NCBI RefSeq assembly: GCF_019904175.1
Contig: NZ_CP061913.1
Span: 8,308,001-8,372,000, forward strand
Origin: Dactylosporangium vinaceum
GTDB lineage: Bacteria; Actinomycetota; Actinomycetes; Mycobacteriales; Micromonosporaceae
Length of the DNA: 64,000 bases
Direction of reading: 5' to 3'
A program made the translations under genes and the position numbers. The notes below the pieces were generated by a model that saw nothing but the letters and a program-made list of their open reading frames with translations, did no database searches and was not told the DNA's origin. This document shows positions 62,472-64,000 of the stretch, piece after piece. Each line of letters begins with the position of its first letter. The first letter of the stretch is position 1.

Positions 62472-62707
62472 GGCGAGTGCCTGCGCAACAGCCGGGCCAG
62501 GGAGCCGATGTCGCGCACGTCGCGGAACTCGCCGACGGGCACGCTGACGCCCAGGTCGTCCATCGTCATCGTCACCACGTCGGTGCGGTCGATGCTGTTG
62601 GCGCCCAGATCCGTCAGCGACACCTCCTCGGTGACCTGACTCGCCTCGAGCTCCGGAAGGACCTCCAGCACACTGCGCCGGATGGCCTCCATGACCAGAT
62701 CGTCCAT
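62468..62707 (-). CDS. Donor acyl carrier protein of the beta-branching cassette
   Basis: Carrier protein of 79 residues. The phosphopantetheine Ser is in VSLTDLGANSIDRTDVVTMT followed by MDDLGV, the GANSIDR variant typical of donor carriers in HMGS cassettes. ATG 62707 has GAGGCGGG upstream; an ATG at 62734 overlapping the HMGS stop is less likely. It carries malonyl, then acetyl after decarboxylation by the adjacent ketosynthase, and presents it to the HMG-CoA-synthase-like enzyme encoded just before it. Confidence 0.9.
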   Translation of the reverse strand: MDDLVMEAIRRSVLEVLPELEASQVTEEVSLTDLGANSIDRTDVVTMTMDDLGVSVPVGEFRDVRDIGSLARLLRRHSP

Positions 62708-62724
62708 TGTGGAACCCGCCTCTC

Positions 62725-63945
62725 TCATCGCCATTCGTAGGTCCGGTGGTAGTCCTTCGTCCCGGCGTGCACCAGCAACGGCCGGTCACCGCCGAGGAAG
62801 TCCGCGTAGGGCTCCAGGTCGACCGTGCGGTGCTCCTGGGGTGCCAGCGTCTGGAGCGCCTCAGGAAGCAGGGCCTCGTACTCGGCGAAGCTCAGCTCCC
62901 GCCGAAGCGCCAGCCGCTCGCGGATGCCCTGCGTGGCCACCGCCGCGCTGGAGGCGCTGTCCACCACGCCGCTGAAGAACTCCGACGAGCAGCCCGAGCC
63001 GTAGGAGTACAGGCCGACCCGGGCCCCGTCGCCGAGGTCGGCGTGGTCGAGCAGGCTCGCCAGGGCGAGGTACACCGACCCGGAGCAGAGGTTGCCGACC
63101 TGGGCCGGGTAGACAAGCGACGGCTGCACCCGGCGGGCGAAGTCCTCCTCGGCCCGGGCCGCCGGCAGGCCCGTCTCCCGCATCATCTTGCGGTGCGCGG
63201 CGCGCACCAGGCCGCTGAACGGCGTATGCATGACGAGGTGGTCGAACGTCGTCGCGAAGTCCGCGCCGTCGACCCGGGAGCGGTAGTCGGCGAAGCTGTT
63301 GGTGAGGCAGTCCAGGTAGGCGAACAGCGACCGGTCCACGTCGGCGATGTCGAAGTACGGCGACGGCCGGGCCGAGTCCATCGTCTCGTAGCTGTAGCAG
63401 CCGAACGCGCCGAGGTCCACGGCCAGCACCCGCGGGTCGTCGCTGAGCAGCACGGCCGCGGCGCCGTGCCCGGTCGCCGGCTCGGCGTAGCCGGCCCGGG
63501 CGTCGACGAGGGCCACGTCAGTCGCGATGACGAGCGCCTTCGCGCCCGGCGAGCCGCCCGCGGCGAGGTAGCCCGTGGCCAGCTGCAACGCCCCGGTGGC
63601 CGCGTAACAGGCCTGCTTGACCTCCAGCAGCCGGCAGTTGCGGCTCAGCCCGAGATAGTCGTGGACATAGGACGCCACCGACTTGCTGAGGTCCAGCCCG
63701 GACTCGGTCGAGGTGACGAGCACCTCGATCGCGGCGCGGTCGGCCGGGTCGAGGGCGTCGACGATCGGCTTCGCCGCGTTGACCGCGTTGGTCACCGGGT
63801 CCTCGAACGGCAGCCCGACCGAGCGGTTGTACATCATGAGGTTGGTCAGCCGGTCCGGCTCTAGTCCCCGGCCGGCGAACAGTGCCGGCACCGGGATCTG
63901 CGCCACCCCGGCGTACACGTTGAGTGCCTCAATGCCGTACCGCAT
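62725..63945 (-). CDS. HMG-CoA-synthase-like enzyme for polyketide beta-branching
   Basis: Homologue of 3-hydroxy-3-methylglutaryl-CoA synthase, 406 residues. It adds an acetyl unit to the beta-keto group of a carrier-bound polyketide, the first step toward a methyl or other branch. Catalytic Glu in IEVLVTSTESGLDLSKSVAS, Cys in RLLEVKQACYAATGALQLAT, His in FDHLVMHTPFSGLVRAAHRK. GNLCSGSVYLALASLL and YSYGSGCSSEFFSG are typical. It starts at ATG 63945 with AAGGAGAAGGAAGGAG upstream and overlaps the end of a gene entering from the right. The operon order links it to secondary metabolism and not isoprenoid supply. Confidence 0.95.
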   Translation of the reverse strand: MRYGIEALNVYAGVAQIPVPALFAGRGLEPDRLTNLMMYNRSVGLPFEDPVTNAVNAAKPIVDALDPADRAAIEVLVTSTESGLDLSKSVASYVHDYLGLSRNCRLLEVKQACYAATGALQLATGYLAAGGSPGAKALVIATDVALVDARAGYAEPATGHGAAAVLLSDDPRVLAVDLGAFGCYSYETMDSARPSPYFDIADVDRSLFAYLDCLTNSFADYRSRVDGADFATTFDHLVMHTPFSGLVRAAHRKMMRETGLPAARAEEDFARRVQPSLVYPAQVGNLCSGSVYLALASLLDHADLGDGARVGLYSYGSGCSSEFFSGVVDSASSAAVATQGIRERLALRRELSFAEYEALLPEALQTLAPQEHRTVDLEPYADFLGGDRPLLVHAGTKDYHRTYEWR

Positions 63946-64000
63946 GCCCTGCTCCTTCCTTCTCCTTGCTCAGCAGGAAGTCCACGAGCGCGTCGAGGTC
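63929..64000 (-). CDS. C-terminal end of an upstream gene, cut by the window edge
   Basis: The minus-strand frame from base 64000 reads DLDALVDFLLSKEKEGAGHA then VRH and stops at TGA 63931-63929, overlapping the HMGS start by 17 bases. The ALVDFLLSK end resembles the last helix of a carrier protein or PKS module, but 23 residues are too few to name it. It shows the operon continues to the right. Confidence 0.55.
   Translation of the reverse strand, partial: DLDALVDFLLSKEKEGAGHAVRH

Noticed and set aside
1..64000. CRISPR arrays, tRNA or rRNA genes
   Set aside because: No regularly spaced repeats were seen, and no cloverleaf or rRNA-like sequence was noticed on reading. A dedicated tRNA scan was not possible.

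Overview
The window is high-GC DNA with GTG/TTG starts, many 4-base ATGA/GTGA gene overlaps and protein families typical of filamentous actinomycetes. A member of the Micromonosporaceae or a close relative is my best guess, based on recalled relatives of several hypothetical proteins and not on a search. No rRNA, tRNA or CRISPR array was seen.

Region 1 (1-15.6 kb): an IS110 transposase, a decayed AbrB-like gene, then a polymorphic toxin locus. This locus holds a 1600-residue secreted DNRLRE/FG-GAP/LamG protein and a giant RHS-repeat protein (TTG start at 7607). The RHS protein ends in an RHS core, a HINT autoprocessing domain and a C-terminal toxin of about 99 residues. The probable immunity gene follows 11 bases downstream, and then a remnant of what may be a second toxin domain.

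Region 2 (15.6-20.1 kb): an insertion-sequence graveyard. A broken IS110 is cut by a complete ISAs1-type element. An IS5-type remnant, an IS110 stub cut by an IS3-type element, a second AbrB-like pseudogene and an integrase fragment follow.

Region 3 (20-36.6 kb): ordinary accessory chromosome. It holds an aldo/keto reductase behind a MerR-type promoter, small hypothetical genes, a TetR-controlled redox gene followed by two DUF998 membrane proteins and an HSL esterase, a secreted GH54 arabinofuranosidase, a decayed exonuclease locus and a NarL-type two-component system.

Region 4 (36.6-49.8 kb): a secreted ricin/beta-helix glycanase behind two LacI-type palindromes, a chemoreceptor, a pRiA4b ORF-3-like protein, a baeRF3-type protein, and an OmpR-type two-component system. 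The two-component system shares a 20-base box with the promoter of the downstream stress-protein and TerC genes. A hypothetical gene split by one in-frame stop ends the region.

Region 5 (50-64 kb): a biosynthetic gene cluster that runs off the right edge. Left wing (+): carrier protein, ketosynthase, half-size ketosynthase-like protein and AMP-dependent ligase, chained by short gaps and overlaps. Right wing (-): HMG-CoA synthase-like enzyme, carrier protein, ketosynthase with Cys replaced by Ser (decarboxylase type) and type II thioesterase, which is most of a polyketide beta-branching cassette. Between them lie a DUF1697 gene, a cation/proton antiporter, a peptide/small-protein/Crp operon, an IS701-type element and a LuxR-type regulator.
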